In this document: piece by piece, positions 25,012 through 32,906 of the stretch
Layout: each line of letters opens with the position of its first letter
How positions within the stretch are numbered: position 1 is the stretch's first letter
Origin: Frateuria_A sp051900535
Lineage (GTDB): Bacteria; Pseudomonadota; Gammaproteobacteria; Xanthomonadales; Rhodanobacteraceae
DNA: 64,000 nt
Direction: 5' to 3'
Assembly: GCF_051900535.1 (NCBI RefSeq)
Contig: NZ_JBHZGI010000001.1
Coordinates: forward strand, 372,001 to 436,000
Program-made: the position numbers and the translations under genes
The notes under the pieces: generated by a model
The model's database searches: none
Told to the model about the DNA's origin: nothing
The model's input: only the letters and a program-made list of their open reading frames with translations

Positions 25012-25904
25012 GCCAGCATCCTTTCCACCGGCAGCACGAACATCTCGCGCGCACCGGCCTTCTTGATCTCTTCGAGCTGGCGCCAGCTCACCTCGCCGGC
25101 GCACAGCGCCTGCAGCATCACCTGGTCCGGCTGGCCGGCAAGCGGCAGCAGCGTCGGCTGCGGGCCACCCGGCAACAGCCGCGTGATCGCCTCCAGCGAG
25201 CCGCGCGCCGCCTGCAACAACAGCAGCCGCGACTCGCGCACCTGGATCACGCCATCGATGCGCTTGAGCAGCAGCTCGACCAGGTCGCCACGCTCGTCCG
25301 CCGGCAGCACCTGCGGGCCCACCAGCAGCGCCTCGCTGTCCAGCACCACCTCGACCTCGCGCAACTGGTTGGCCACCAGCGTGCCGCCGCTCTGCACCAG
25401 GTCGCAGATCGCCTCGGCCGTGCCCAGCCTCGGCGCGATCTCCACGGAGCCGGCCAGCGTCACCACGCCCGCCTCGATGCCCTGCTCGCGCAGCCAGCGA
25501 CCGAGCAGCCCCGGATAGGACGTGGCGATGCGACGCCCGGCGAGGTCCGCCGCACCGGCATAGTCCATCTCCTGCGGCACCGCCAGCGACAGGCGGCAAC
25601 GCCCGAAGCCCAGCCCGCGCCACTCCGCCAGCGCCACGTCATCCCCGCGCCCGGCGGTGAGCTCGTACTCGTTGAGCACGTTGCGCCCGACGATGCCCAG
25701 ATCGCACACGCCCTGCGCGATCAGACCGGGAATGTCGTCATCGCGCACCAGCAACAGGTCCACCGGCTCGCCCTCGCCGAAGCAGAACAGCTTGTCGCGG
25801 CTCTGGCGGAAGGTCAGCCCGCAGCGCGTGAGCAGTTCCTGCGCCGGCTCGGTGAGCCGACCGGACTTCTGCATCGCGATGCGCAGTCGATCGCGCGGCC
25901 TCAC
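25008..25904 (-). CDS. hisG: ATP phosphoribosyltransferase (long form)
   Basis: First, feedback-inhibited step of histidine synthesis. From GTG 25904 it is 298 residues, the long HisG form with a C-terminal ACT-like regulatory domain (about 225-298), so no HisZ is needed. The N-terminus RLRIAMQKSGRLTEPAQELL and the PRPP loop EIAPRLGTAEAICDLVQSGG are canonical. GTG is preferred because it overlaps the stop of the TrpR-like gene and restores the full family N-terminus, which an internal ATG (MQKSG) would truncate. Confidence 0.95.
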   Translation of the reverse strand: MRPRDRLRIAMQKSGRLTEPAQELLTRCGLTFRQSRDKLFCFGEGEPVDLLLVRDDDIPGLIAQGVCDLGIVGRNVLNEYELTAGRGDDVALAEWRGLGFGRCRLSLAVPQEMDYAGAADLAGRRIATSYPGLLGRWLREQGIEAGVVTLAGSVEIAPRLGTAEAICDLVQSGGTLVANQLREVEVVLDSEALLVGPQVLPADERGDLVELLLKRIDGVIQVRESRLLLLQAARGSLEAITRLLPGGPQPTLLPLAGQPDQVMLQALCAGEVSWRQLEEIKKAGAREMFVLPVERMLA

Positions 25905-26233
25905 GCCGGTGCCTTCGCGCTCTTGCGCTTGCGTGCCGCGCGCGCCGCCGCGGCGAGATAGCCGCCGTTGCCCTGGTTGAGGTAGCGCGCCACCCGCCCG
26001 ATGGTGGTGATGCTCACCCCCGTGCGCTCGTGGATCTCCCGGTACGGCAGCCCCTCCTGCAGGTACGGCACCACCCGCCAGCGATCCACCATCGCCTCCA
26101 GCTCCGCCGGCGTGCACAGGTCATGCAGGAACGCCTGCATCTCGTCCACGTCGCGCAGCGCCAGCAGCGCCTCGCACAGGCTGCGCTCCACCGACTCGTT
26201 CGGGGTCTCGGGATCGATCGTTCGTCGCTTCAT
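25901..26233 (-). CDS. TrpR/YerC-family transcriptional regulator heading the his operon
   Basis: 110-residue all-helical protein of the TrpR/YerC/YecD superfamily. The body (about 12-92) includes CTPAELEAMVDRWRVVPYLQ and the helix-turn-helix PYREIHERTGVSITTIGRVAR, followed by YLNQGNGGY and a basic Lys/Arg tail. Being the first gene of the his operon and overlapping hisG, it is most simply a histidine-responsive autoregulating repressor (family members in other bacteria have been annotated HisR). Ligand and mode are inferred, not shown. Confidence 0.85.
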   Translation of the reverse strand: MKRRTIDPETPNESVERSLCEALLALRDVDEMQAFLHDLCTPAELEAMVDRWRVVPYLQEGLPYREIHERTGVSITTIGRVARYLNQGNGGYLAAAARAARKRKSAKAPA

Positions 26234-26236
26234 AAT

Positions 26237-26254
26237 GTACTAACGCGCTAACAC
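26237..26254. promoter_or_regulatory. Probable operator for the TrpR-like regulator
   Basis: GTACTAACGCGCTAACAC is an imperfect 18-base palindrome whose mismatches are all transitions. Its GTACTA half-site and 18-base length resemble the TrpR operator. It lies between the predicted transcription start and the ATG of the regulator, 4 bases upstream of the start codon. Confidence 0.55.
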
Positions 26255-26264
26255 ACGACTTACC

Positions 26265-26293
26265 AATATAGATGCACTTGATCCGCAGCGCAA
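26265..26293 (-). promoter_or_regulatory. Promoter of the his operon
   Basis: Read on the minus strand, TTGCGC (26293-26288) and TATATT (26270-26265) are spaced by 17 bases, a good sigma-70 match. Transcription would begin near 26258, just before the palindromic operator. Confidence 0.7.
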
Positions 26294-26815
26294 GCCGGCA
26301 GCAGGCAGCTGTTTACCAACACGGGAAGCCTGGACAAGCAGGCTGACGGCAACCCACCTAACCATTCGTAAGACTTCACCCACAGTGAAGATGTCACGCG
26401 GATGACGCGACGCACTGACGCATCGGGGCTTGTCGCTCGTAGTGGGCCGCGGTTCCAATAAGCACCGCGTTCAATGCCGTGAACGCTACTGCCAACAGGT
26501 CTCTCATCTTGCATCCGAAGACCTGCTTGAAGACGGAATGGACAGGGGACTCGGAATGGAATCGCCATCTCGTGCCGCGTGTGCGGTGCAATTTTTCTTG
26601 CTCGACGAGCTGAAGCCGGAAAGCGGGTTCCGACACGCCTTGCGCGGATGCGTACGCAGTGTCGGTCACCTGCCGGCACACCAGCGCATCCCAGGCTTTC
26701 GCCACTACTGATCTGCCCGGCATCGAACAGGGTGCGGCGTGTCGCACCGTGCCGGTGCGCGCGTACACGCCCCTACGCCACGCGGCTGACGACCACTTCG
26801 ACCTGCGAGCTCCAC
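26294..26815. other. About 520-base gap between the his promoter and the T4SS operon, no assignable gene
   Basis: Several short frames cross this stretch on both strands (for example on the minus strand over 26394-26864), but none has a convincing ribosome site, family motif or codon character. It must carry the T4SS promoter, which I could not place. It may hold decayed coding sequence at the junction between the core chromosome and the secretion locus. Confidence 0.5.
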
Positions 26816-27322
26816 GTGAACAAGGCTTCTCCGAACCAGATCCTGAGCGCTCTGCTGCTGCCAACCCTTCTGCTGGCAGGCTGCGGAACGCCCGCTGCCA
26901 AGGATTTCGGCGGGCGCTGGCGACCTGTCAACCGCTTCCAGCCGTCCACCACCGAGATTCCGCTCAATCGCCCGTACACCTACTACGCCGCGCCGATGGA
27001 TGAAACGCTGCGCAACATGCTTGTCCGCTGGACCACCGACACCGGCATGACGCTGGTCTATCGCATTGCTTCCGATTACACGCTTTTCGCACCAGTCACC
27101 AAGGTGCGCACGACAGATATCCAGCAAGCGGCCAGCGAACTGAGCGCGCTCTACGCGGTGCAGGGCGTGTCGGTTACCGTTGCAGGTGAAAGGCTCCAAG
27201 TCGACCGCGTAAAGAGCCTCGGCTCCGACATCAGGCCTTCGGGGACGCAGCAACCATCGATGCCGTCGTCCGGCGCAGCGGCAAAGCCGGCCTCACCCGA
27301 CGCCACCGGCGGGGTGCGCTGA
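26816..27322 (+). CDS. virB7: VirB7-like T4SS outer-membrane lipoprotein with N0-like domain
   Basis: 168-residue lipoprotein starting at GTG 26816. The signal and lipobox are clear: ILSALLLPTLLLAGC with the lipidated Cys at 23. Residues about 55-135 (YYAAPMDETLRNMLVRWTTD onward to RLQVDRV) look like the secretin/TonB short N0 domain. Classical VirB7 proteins are far shorter, whereas the Xanthomonas X-T4SS VirB7 carries such a domain. The C-terminus is a Ser/Pro/Ala tail. It would ring the VirB9-VirB10 core complex at the outer membrane. The N0 call is by eye; structure prediction would decide it. Confidence 0.75.
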   Translation: MNKASPNQILSALLLPTLLLAGCGTPAAKDFGGRWRPVNRFQPSTTEIPLNRPYTYYAAPMDETLRNMLVRWTTDTGMTLVYRIASDYTLFAPVTKVRTTDIQQAASELSALYAVQGVSVTVAGERLQVDRVKSLGSDIRPSGTQQPSMPSSGAAAKPASPDATGGVR

Positions 27323-28200
27323 TGCTTGCCAGTAAAGCCAGCTCCCGCAAGGTCGAGGAAGCCGTCGCCAAGGCGGTCAACTACGAACTTTCGATCGCCG
27401 ACATCGCCCGCCGCAGCGAGCGGCGCGCATGGTGGGTGGCGTTCTCCGCACTCGGCATGTCGCTGATCCTCGCCGGCGGCTATTTCTACCTGCTGCCGCT
27501 CAAGCAAAAAGTGCCCTACCTGGTAATGGCTGATGCCTACACCGGCACCAGCACTGTGGCGCGGCTCACCGAAGACCTCACGCATCGCCAGATTAGCACC
27601 AGCGAGGCGATCAACCGCAGCAACGTCGCCCATTTCGTCATGGCCCGCGAGTCCTACGACCTGGCCCTGCTCAACCTCGGCGACTGGACGACCGTACAGA
27701 CCATGGCCTCACCCGGCGTCAAGGCGGACTACACGCGGCTCTACTCGCCGATGAATCCGCACAACCCCTACAAGGCCTACGGAAAGGACAAAGCCATCCG
27801 AGTGAGGTTGCTCAGCATCGTCCTTGTTGGGGGCGGTGCCGGGCGCGCGCCAACCGGCGCCACCGTCCGCTTCCAGCGCAGCCTCTACGACAAGCAGAGC
27901 GGCACCACGCAGCCGCTGGACAGCAAGATCGCCACGATGGAATTCACCTACAAGGCGAACCTGCAAATGGACGACCGCAACCGCATCGAGAACCCATTGG
28001 GTTTCTGGGTAACCAGCTATCGCGTGGACAACGACTACGCCACGCCGGCACCTGCCGAGATCCCGGGTGCTGCCAATGCTCAGCCCATGACGCAGTTTTA
28101 CACGCCAAACTTCCCGGCTGCGCCCGCGCCCATCCAAGCTCAGGGTTCTCCACCACGGCTCGATGCGGCAGCAAATGCCCCAACGGGAGCCGCTCGATGA
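27322..28200 (+). CDS. virB8: T4SS inner-membrane assembly protein VirB8
   Basis: 292 residues: cytoplasmic N-terminus (1-36), one membrane helix (about 37-59), and a periplasmic NTF2-like domain (about 65-245) with NLGDWTTVQTM and NPLGFWVTSYRVD typical of VirB8. A Pro/Ala-rich C-terminal extension (about 246-292) is longer than in Agrobacterium VirB8. It shares one base with the virB7 stop (TGATG) and overlaps virB9 (ATGA). It nucleates assembly of the inner-membrane complex. Confidence 0.9.
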   Translation: MLASKASSRKVEEAVAKAVNYELSIADIARRSERRAWWVAFSALGMSLILAGGYFYLLPLKQKVPYLVMADAYTGTSTVARLTEDLTHRQISTSEAINRSNVAHFVMARESYDLALLNLGDWTTVQTMASPGVKADYTRLYSPMNPHNPYKAYGKDKAIRVRLLSIVLVGGGAGRAPTGATVRFQRSLYDKQSGTTQPLDSKIATMEFTYKANLQMDDRNRIENPLGFWVTSYRVDNDYATPAPAEIPGAANAQPMTQFYTPNFPAAPAPIQAQGSPPRLDAAANAPTGAAR

Positions 28201-28964
28201 CCCGGTACCACCCTGCGTTCGTGGCGATCCTGACGTGCGTGGCCGCCATCGGCATGCCGAGCCAGGCACAGGCCCAGGTCGTGCAGCAGTACGAATACCA
28301 GCCGGACCATATCTATCCCGTGCGCACGGGCCTGGGCATTACCACGCAGATCGAGATCAGCCCGAACGAGCAAATCCTCGATTACAGCACCGGCTTCAGC
28401 AGCGGGTGGGAACTCACCCGCCGGGACAACGTGTTCTACCTCAAGCCCAAAAACGTGGACGTCGATACCAACATGATGGTGCGCACGGCCACGCACTCCT
28501 ACATCTTCGAACTGAAGGTCGTCGCGACCGACTGGAAGGCGCTGGACCAGGCCAAGCGCGAGGGCGTGCAGTACAAGATCACCTTCGGCTATCCCGCCGA
28601 CACCAGCTTCTCGACGGAAAAGAAGAAAGCCGCCGAAGCACCTCCGCTGGATACCCGGCTGGTCCCGGGACGCAGCTACAACTTCGACTACGACTACGCC
28701 ACGCGGTGCAAGCGCGCGCCTTGGCTGGTGCCGGCGCACGTCTATGACGATGGCCGCTTCACTTACATCCGCATGAGCGACTTCAAGCGCTTTCCCACTG
28801 GCAACTTCCCGGCGGTCTTCATGCGCGAGACGGAACACGGCGAAGACTCCCTCGTTAACACGACCGTCGAGGGCAACACCATCATCGTCCACGGAACGTA
28901 CCCGTACCTCGTCATTCGCCACGGCAACGACGTCATCGGCCTGCGAAGGAACGCCGCCAAGTGA
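28197..28964 (+). CDS. virB9: T4SS core-complex protein VirB9
   Basis: 255-residue periplasmic/outer-membrane core component. A Sec signal (1 to about 27, ending SQAQAQ) is followed by the VirB9/CagX N-domain (YPVRTGLGITTQIEISPNE, THSYIFELKVV) and the C-domain (NFDYDYATRCKRAPWLVPAH onward to PYLVIRHGNDVIGLRR). The C-domain normally binds VirB7 and the VirB10 barrel. It is coupled to virB8 and virB10 by 4-base overlaps. Confidence 0.93.
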   Translation: MTRYHPAFVAILTCVAAIGMPSQAQAQVVQQYEYQPDHIYPVRTGLGITTQIEISPNEQILDYSTGFSSGWELTRRDNVFYLKPKNVDVDTNMMVRTATHSYIFELKVVATDWKALDQAKREGVQYKITFGYPADTSFSTEKKKAAEAPPLDTRLVPGRSYNFDYDYATRCKRAPWLVPAHVYDDGRFTYIRMSDFKRFPTGNFPAVFMRETEHGEDSLVNTTVEGNTIIVHGTYPYLVIRHGNDVIGLRRNAAK

Positions 28965-30145
28965 GCACATACACCCCCTACCAGCCCGCCGATGACGCGG
29001 ACACCGGTCATGGCGAAGCGTTGACCCACAATCCATATTCAGTGCATCACCAGCAGTCCGCCTCGCCCGACTTGGACGCCGGCGCGCCACTGCTGAAATC
29101 GAACGAACTGCGACGGATGAACCGGCGCGTGCTGCTGATGCTAGGTTCGGCTGTCGTACTGTTGTTGTTCGTCTCGTACTGGATGATAAGCAGCGCCACC
29201 TCGCATCGCGAACCAAGCAAACCGAGGGAGGAAAAGGTCACCGTGGCCGATGCACCGCCGGCCTTGGCCCTGCCGCCTGCGCGCCGCCCTGAACCCGAAC
29301 CGATTCCGCTGGCCGCGCAACCCGCCTTGCCGGCCCTTCCGCTACCGCACCCGCGCGCCGAACAAGCCACACAGGTGCCCTTGGCTTATACACCTCGCGA
29401 GCCCACGCTGGTCGAGCGCCGCATCGCCGGCACGTCGGACCCGGCGGGGAATCTTTCAACGACACCTGCCAGCGCACCGCCTCCAGGCGTCGGCGGACCC
29501 TTGCTTTCCAGTCGAGCCACGGCGACCCAGGCCAAGCCGCTGGAACACGCCGATGCGCTGATGCAGCGCGGGACCTACATCCGCTGCGTGCTGGAGACCC
29601 GGATCGTCACGGATGTCCCGGGCTACACCTCCTGCCTCGTCACCGAGCCGGTGTATTCATTCAACGGCCGCAAGCTCCTGCTGCCCAAAGGTTCGAAGGT
29701 GCTTGGCGCCTATTCGAGCGGGCCGAAAGGACGGCGTGTCGCCGTGGTGTGGGACCGTATCATCACGCCAACCGGCATCGACGTGGACATGAGCAGCAAG
29801 CCGAGCCCCGGCATCGACAGCCTGGGCGGCGCCGGCCTCCCCGGGCACTACGACGCGCACTGGGGCAGCCGCATCAGCGCCGCACTGCTCATCAGCATGC
29901 TCAGCGACGCATTCAAGTACGAGTCCGCCGAGCACGGTCCCACCACTTCCTCGATCGCCGCAGGCGGCGTGGTCGTGCAGGAACCTTTCGAGAGCAATAC
30001 CGCCCGCACCGTCCAGAACCTGGCCGACATGGCCGTGCGCGAGGCCGCCAACCGGCCGGCGACGGTGACCATCAACCAGGGCACGGTGATCTACGTGTAC
30101 GTCGCCCGCGACGTTGACTTCAGCGACGTCGTCGCGCGCTTCTGA
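28961..30145 (+). CDS. virB10: T4SS core-complex protein VirB10
   Basis: 394 residues from GTG 28961, overlapping the virB9 stop. It spans both membranes: cytoplasmic N-terminus with a Gln/His patch (HHQQSASPD), one helix (about 57-76), and a Pro-rich periplasmic linker (about 90-180). The VirB10/TrbI beta-barrel domain (about 190-394) shows RGTYIRCVLETRIVTDVPG, LLPKGSKVLGAYSSG and the channel-forming segment near 300-330. It senses ATPase energy and opens the outer-membrane pore. Confidence 0.94.
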   Translation: MSTYTPYQPADDADTGHGEALTHNPYSVHHQQSASPDLDAGAPLLKSNELRRMNRRVLLMLGSAVVLLLFVSYWMISSATSHREPSKPREEKVTVADAPPALALPPARRPEPEPIPLAAQPALPALPLPHPRAEQATQVPLAYTPREPTLVERRIAGTSDPAGNLSTTPASAPPPGVGGPLLSSRATATQAKPLEHADALMQRGTYIRCVLETRIVTDVPGYTSCLVTEPVYSFNGRKLLLPKGSKVLGAYSSGPKGRRVAVVWDRIITPTGIDVDMSSKPSPGIDSLGGAGLPGHYDAHWGSRISAALLISMLSDAFKYESAEHGPTTSSIAAGGVVVQEPFESNTARTVQNLADMAVREAANRPATVTINQGTVIYVYVARDVDFSDVVARF

Positions 30146-30153
30146 ACAGGCTC

Positions 30154-31203
30154 ATGGAAGATTCCCTCGCCCTCGTCTCGAACGAATTCCTCGACTACCA
30201 GTACGAGGTGCTGGGCTTGCGCGAATTCATGGCTTCACCCGAAGTCACCGAGATTTGCATCAACCGGCCGGGCGAGCTCTACCTGGAAAGTCGCGCCGGC
30301 TGGCAGCGAGTGCAAGTACCGACGCTGACCTACGAGCGCGCGCGCCAGTTCTGCACTGCCGTGGTCAACGAAAGCAATACCGGCCAGCGCATCACCGACA
30401 TCGATCCTGTCGTCTCGCTGACATTTCCGACCGGCCAGCGCGCCCAGTTCGTCATCCCGCCCGCCTGCGAGGCCGGCAACGTGTCGATCACCATCCGTCT
30501 GCCATCGAAACAGGCCAGGACGCTGGACCAGTACCAGGCAGATGGATTCTTCGATCAGATCCTGGAGGACGCAAGCGCCCTCGGTGACGAGGATCGCCAC
30601 CTGCTCGACCTGCGTGCCCGGCGTGACTATGCCGAGTTCTTCAAGGCAGCCGTGTGCAGCAAAAAGAACATCGTGGTATCCGGCGCCACCGGCAGCGGCA
30701 AGACCACGTTCATGAAGTCGCTGGTCCACCACATCCCGTCCGAGGAGCGATTGGTCACCATCGAGGATGCCCGCGAGCTTTTCATCAGCCAACCCAACGT
30801 GGTGCACCTGCTGTATTCCAAAGGCAGCCAGAGCGCCAGCAACGTCACGGCCAAGAGCTGCATGGAAACCTGCCTGCGCATGAAGCCCGACCGCATCATC
30901 CTGGCCGAGCTGCGCGGCGACGAGGCGTTCTACTTCATCCGCAACTGCGCATCGGGCCATCCCGGATCGATCACCAGCTGTCACGCGGGCAGCACCGAGC
31001 AGACCTGGGACCAGCTTGCGCTGATGGTCAAGGCCTCGGCGGAGGGCGCCGGGCTCGAGTTCGCGACCATCAAGCGGTTGCTTCGGCTCACGATCGACAT
31101 CGTCGTGCACATCAAGGCGCATGCAGGGCAGCGGCACATCACCGGCATCGACTTCGACCCTGCCCGCAGTTTCCTGCAAGACCCACCGCCGCAAGCGTGC
31201 TGA
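30154..31203 (+). CDS. virB11: T4SS ATPase VirB11
   Basis: 349-residue hexameric traffic ATPase on the cytoplasmic face. The Walker A loop GATGSGKT is at about 177-184, the Asp box is TIEDARELF, the Walker B region is DRIILAELRGDEAF, and the His box is SGHPGSITSCHAG. The N-domain (1-150) includes VTEICINRPGELYLE. It starts 8 bases after virB10. Confidence 0.96.
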   Translation: MEDSLALVSNEFLDYQYEVLGLREFMASPEVTEICINRPGELYLESRAGWQRVQVPTLTYERARQFCTAVVNESNTGQRITDIDPVVSLTFPTGQRAQFVIPPACEAGNVSITIRLPSKQARTLDQYQADGFFDQILEDASALGDEDRHLLDLRARRDYAEFFKAAVCSKKNIVVSGATGSGKTTFMKSLVHHIPSEERLVTIEDARELFISQPNVVHLLYSKGSQSASNVTAKSCMETCLRMKPDRIILAELRGDEAFYFIRNCASGHPGSITSCHAGSTEQTWDQLALMVKASAEGAGLEFATIKRLLRLTIDIVVHIKAHAGQRHITGIDFDPARSFLQDPPPQAC

Positions 31204-31220
31204 CGACGAGGAACCAAAGG

Positions 31221-32027
31221 ATGGTCTTCGCATTCAACCCGATGTCCTGCCCTCACCTGGCCGTTTCGGCTGGGGTAATGGAGCATGTGATCCAAGCCGA
31301 ATCCGGCGGCAATCGCTTCGCCATCGGCATCGTCGGCAGCCGTCTGGAACGCCAGCCCCGCAACCTCGGCGAGGCGATCGCCACCGCGCGCATGCTCGAA
31401 ACGAAGGGATATGACTTTTCGCTCGGCATAGCCCAGATCAACCGCAGCAACCTGCCCCGCTACGGGCTGAGCACCTACGAGCAGGCCTTCGACGCCTGCG
31501 CCAACCTCACCGCGGGCGCGCGCATCCTGGCCGAATGCTATGGCCGCTCGGGCGACGACTGGGGCAAGGCGTTCAGCTGTTACTACTCAGGCAACTTCAC
31601 CACGGGCTACCGCGATGGCTACGTACAACGAATCATCGCCTCGTTCGACGTCGACCCGCTGCGGACCTCCGAACCAATAACCGTACGTCCGCAGACAACC
31701 GAACACCCTGCCGGCGAGTGGGCTCCGGCGGCGCGTCCTGCCCGGGCCGGCAGCTCCGCCTATCGCGTGCCAATCCGCTCGGTGGCGATGGATGCGGCTG
31801 GGCACGCGCTGGTGGCCGCGGTGTCGAAGCCGGGCCCCGCCAAGCCGCCCGACAGGCAGCCGCTACCTGCGCCCCAGGAACCCACCGAGACGACCGCATC
31901 GGCGTTCGTGCCGCGCGTGAGCGGTCCTGGCGGGGCGCCAAGTAGCGAGCCCACGCCAGCCACCTCCGCCACTGGCAGCCAGACCGCCCCCAACCAGGAG
32001 ACTGCTGATGCTGCGTTCGTCTTCTGA
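31221..32027 (+). CDS. virB1: T4SS lytic transglycosylase VirB1
   Basis: 268 residues from ATG 31221. The SLT/lysozyme-like domain (about 15-150) has catalytic Glu27 in VIQAESGGNRFA, with GIAQINRSNLPRYG and AFSCYYSGNFTTGY. It opens peptidoglycan for the secretion channel. A long Pro/Ala/Thr-rich, low-complexity C-terminus (about 165-268) follows. No ordinary Sec signal is visible at the N-terminus, which is unusual and leaves its export route open. Confidence 0.9.
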   Translation: MVFAFNPMSCPHLAVSAGVMEHVIQAESGGNRFAIGIVGSRLERQPRNLGEAIATARMLETKGYDFSLGIAQINRSNLPRYGLSTYEQAFDACANLTAGARILAECYGRSGDDWGKAFSCYYSGNFTTGYRDGYVQRIIASFDVDPLRTSEPITVRPQTTEHPAGEWAPAARPARAGSSAYRVPIRSVAMDAAGHALVAAVSKPGPAKPPDRQPLPAPQEPTETTASAFVPRVSGPGGAPSSEPTPATSATGSQTAPNQETADAAFVF

Positions 32028-32147
32028 CCGGCCGCGCCGGCAAACGCCGGCGTCTCCACCAAATCCGGCTGCCTTCCGTGCGGCCATCCATGAAGCGTCC
32101 ATTGCCCGATGGTCGCTGCTTTCCAACCGTCCATAAGGAAAAACAAG

Positions 32148-32555
32148 ATGGCCAAGAACCTGTCCGCAAACCCTAACACCCGCCACCCCATCCGCAGCAG
32201 GACTACCGTATTCATGGCACTGGCGATGTGCCTGGCGCTCGTGCTGCCGAGCATCGCATTCGGCCAGGACGTCACCGACACCATCGCCACCACTTGCGGA
32301 TTCGCCAGCAACGTCAACAAGATCCTGAATGCCATCTCGATCATTGTGGTGACAATCGCGATCGTTTTCTCCGGCTACCAGATCGCCTTCGCGCACAAGC
32401 GCATTTCGGACATTTCGCCGGTGCTGATCGGCGCCGTCCTGATCGGCGCAGCAGGGCAGATCGCCAAAATGTTCCTGGCCGGCAGCACCAGCGCTTCGGG
32501 CGCGACAGCGTGCACCGCGAGCCTGGTCACCCATGTGCTCAATTTCTATGCATAA
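32148..32555 (+). CDS. virB2: T4SS major pilin VirB2
   Basis: 135-residue prepilin. A long signal peptide (1 to about 39, RTTVFMALAMCLALVLPSIAFGQ) precedes a mature protein with two hydrophobic helices (ILNAISIIVVTIAIVFSGYQ and LIGAVLIGAAGQIAKMFL) joined by a short basic loop (AHKRISD), the VirB2 layout. The start at 32148 has AAGGA 9 bases upstream. The 120-base gap after virB1 holds no gene. Confidence 0.92.
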   Translation: MAKNLSANPNTRHPIRSRTTVFMALAMCLALVLPSIAFGQDVTDTIATTCGFASNVNKILNAISIIVVTIAIVFSGYQIAFAHKRISDISPVLIGAVLIGAAGQIAKMFLAGSTSASGATACTASLVTHVLNFYA

Positions 32556-32856
32556 GGATGCATTGTTCCGTGGCTGCACCCGACCGCCCATGTTCATGGG
32601 CGTCCCCTACGTGCCGTTTTTCATGGCGGCCGGCGGATGCATGCTGCTGGCGATGTATTCCAACCTGTTCTTCCTGCTGCTGATACCGCCGGTGATCTTC
32701 GTGATGCGCCAGATGGCGCGACGCGACGAAATGATCTTCCGACTGCTCGGACTGCGCCTGCAGTTTCGCACCCGGGTCAGGAACCTCGGGGAGAACAACG
32801 GCATGTGGGTATTCACACCCAGCATCCACCGCGGCCAGTCCAAGGCCAATCCGTAA
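32548..32856 (+). CDS. virB3: T4SS protein VirB3
   Basis: 102-residue inner-membrane protein. The N-terminus MHKDALFRGCTRPPMFMGVP and hydrophobic stretch (about 18-52) match VirB3/TrbD, ending in a basic region. It works with VirB4 at the inner membrane. ATG 32548 lies inside the end of virB2 (8-base overlap). Confidence 0.92.
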   Translation: MHKDALFRGCTRPPMFMGVPYVPFFMAAGGCMLLAMYSNLFFLLLIPPVIFVMRQMARRDEMIFRLLGLRLQFRTRVRNLGENNGMWVFTPSIHRGQSKANP

Positions 32857-32906
32857 CGCCACAGCCGCCCTGGCCCCATCGCCAGGGTGGCCACCGGAAT
32901 CTGCGC

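Noticed and set aside
26394..26864. 156-codon minus-strand frame between the his operon and virB7
   Set aside because: Overlaps the virB7 start, has no ribosome site and no motif I can name; a transposase remnant was considered but not supported.
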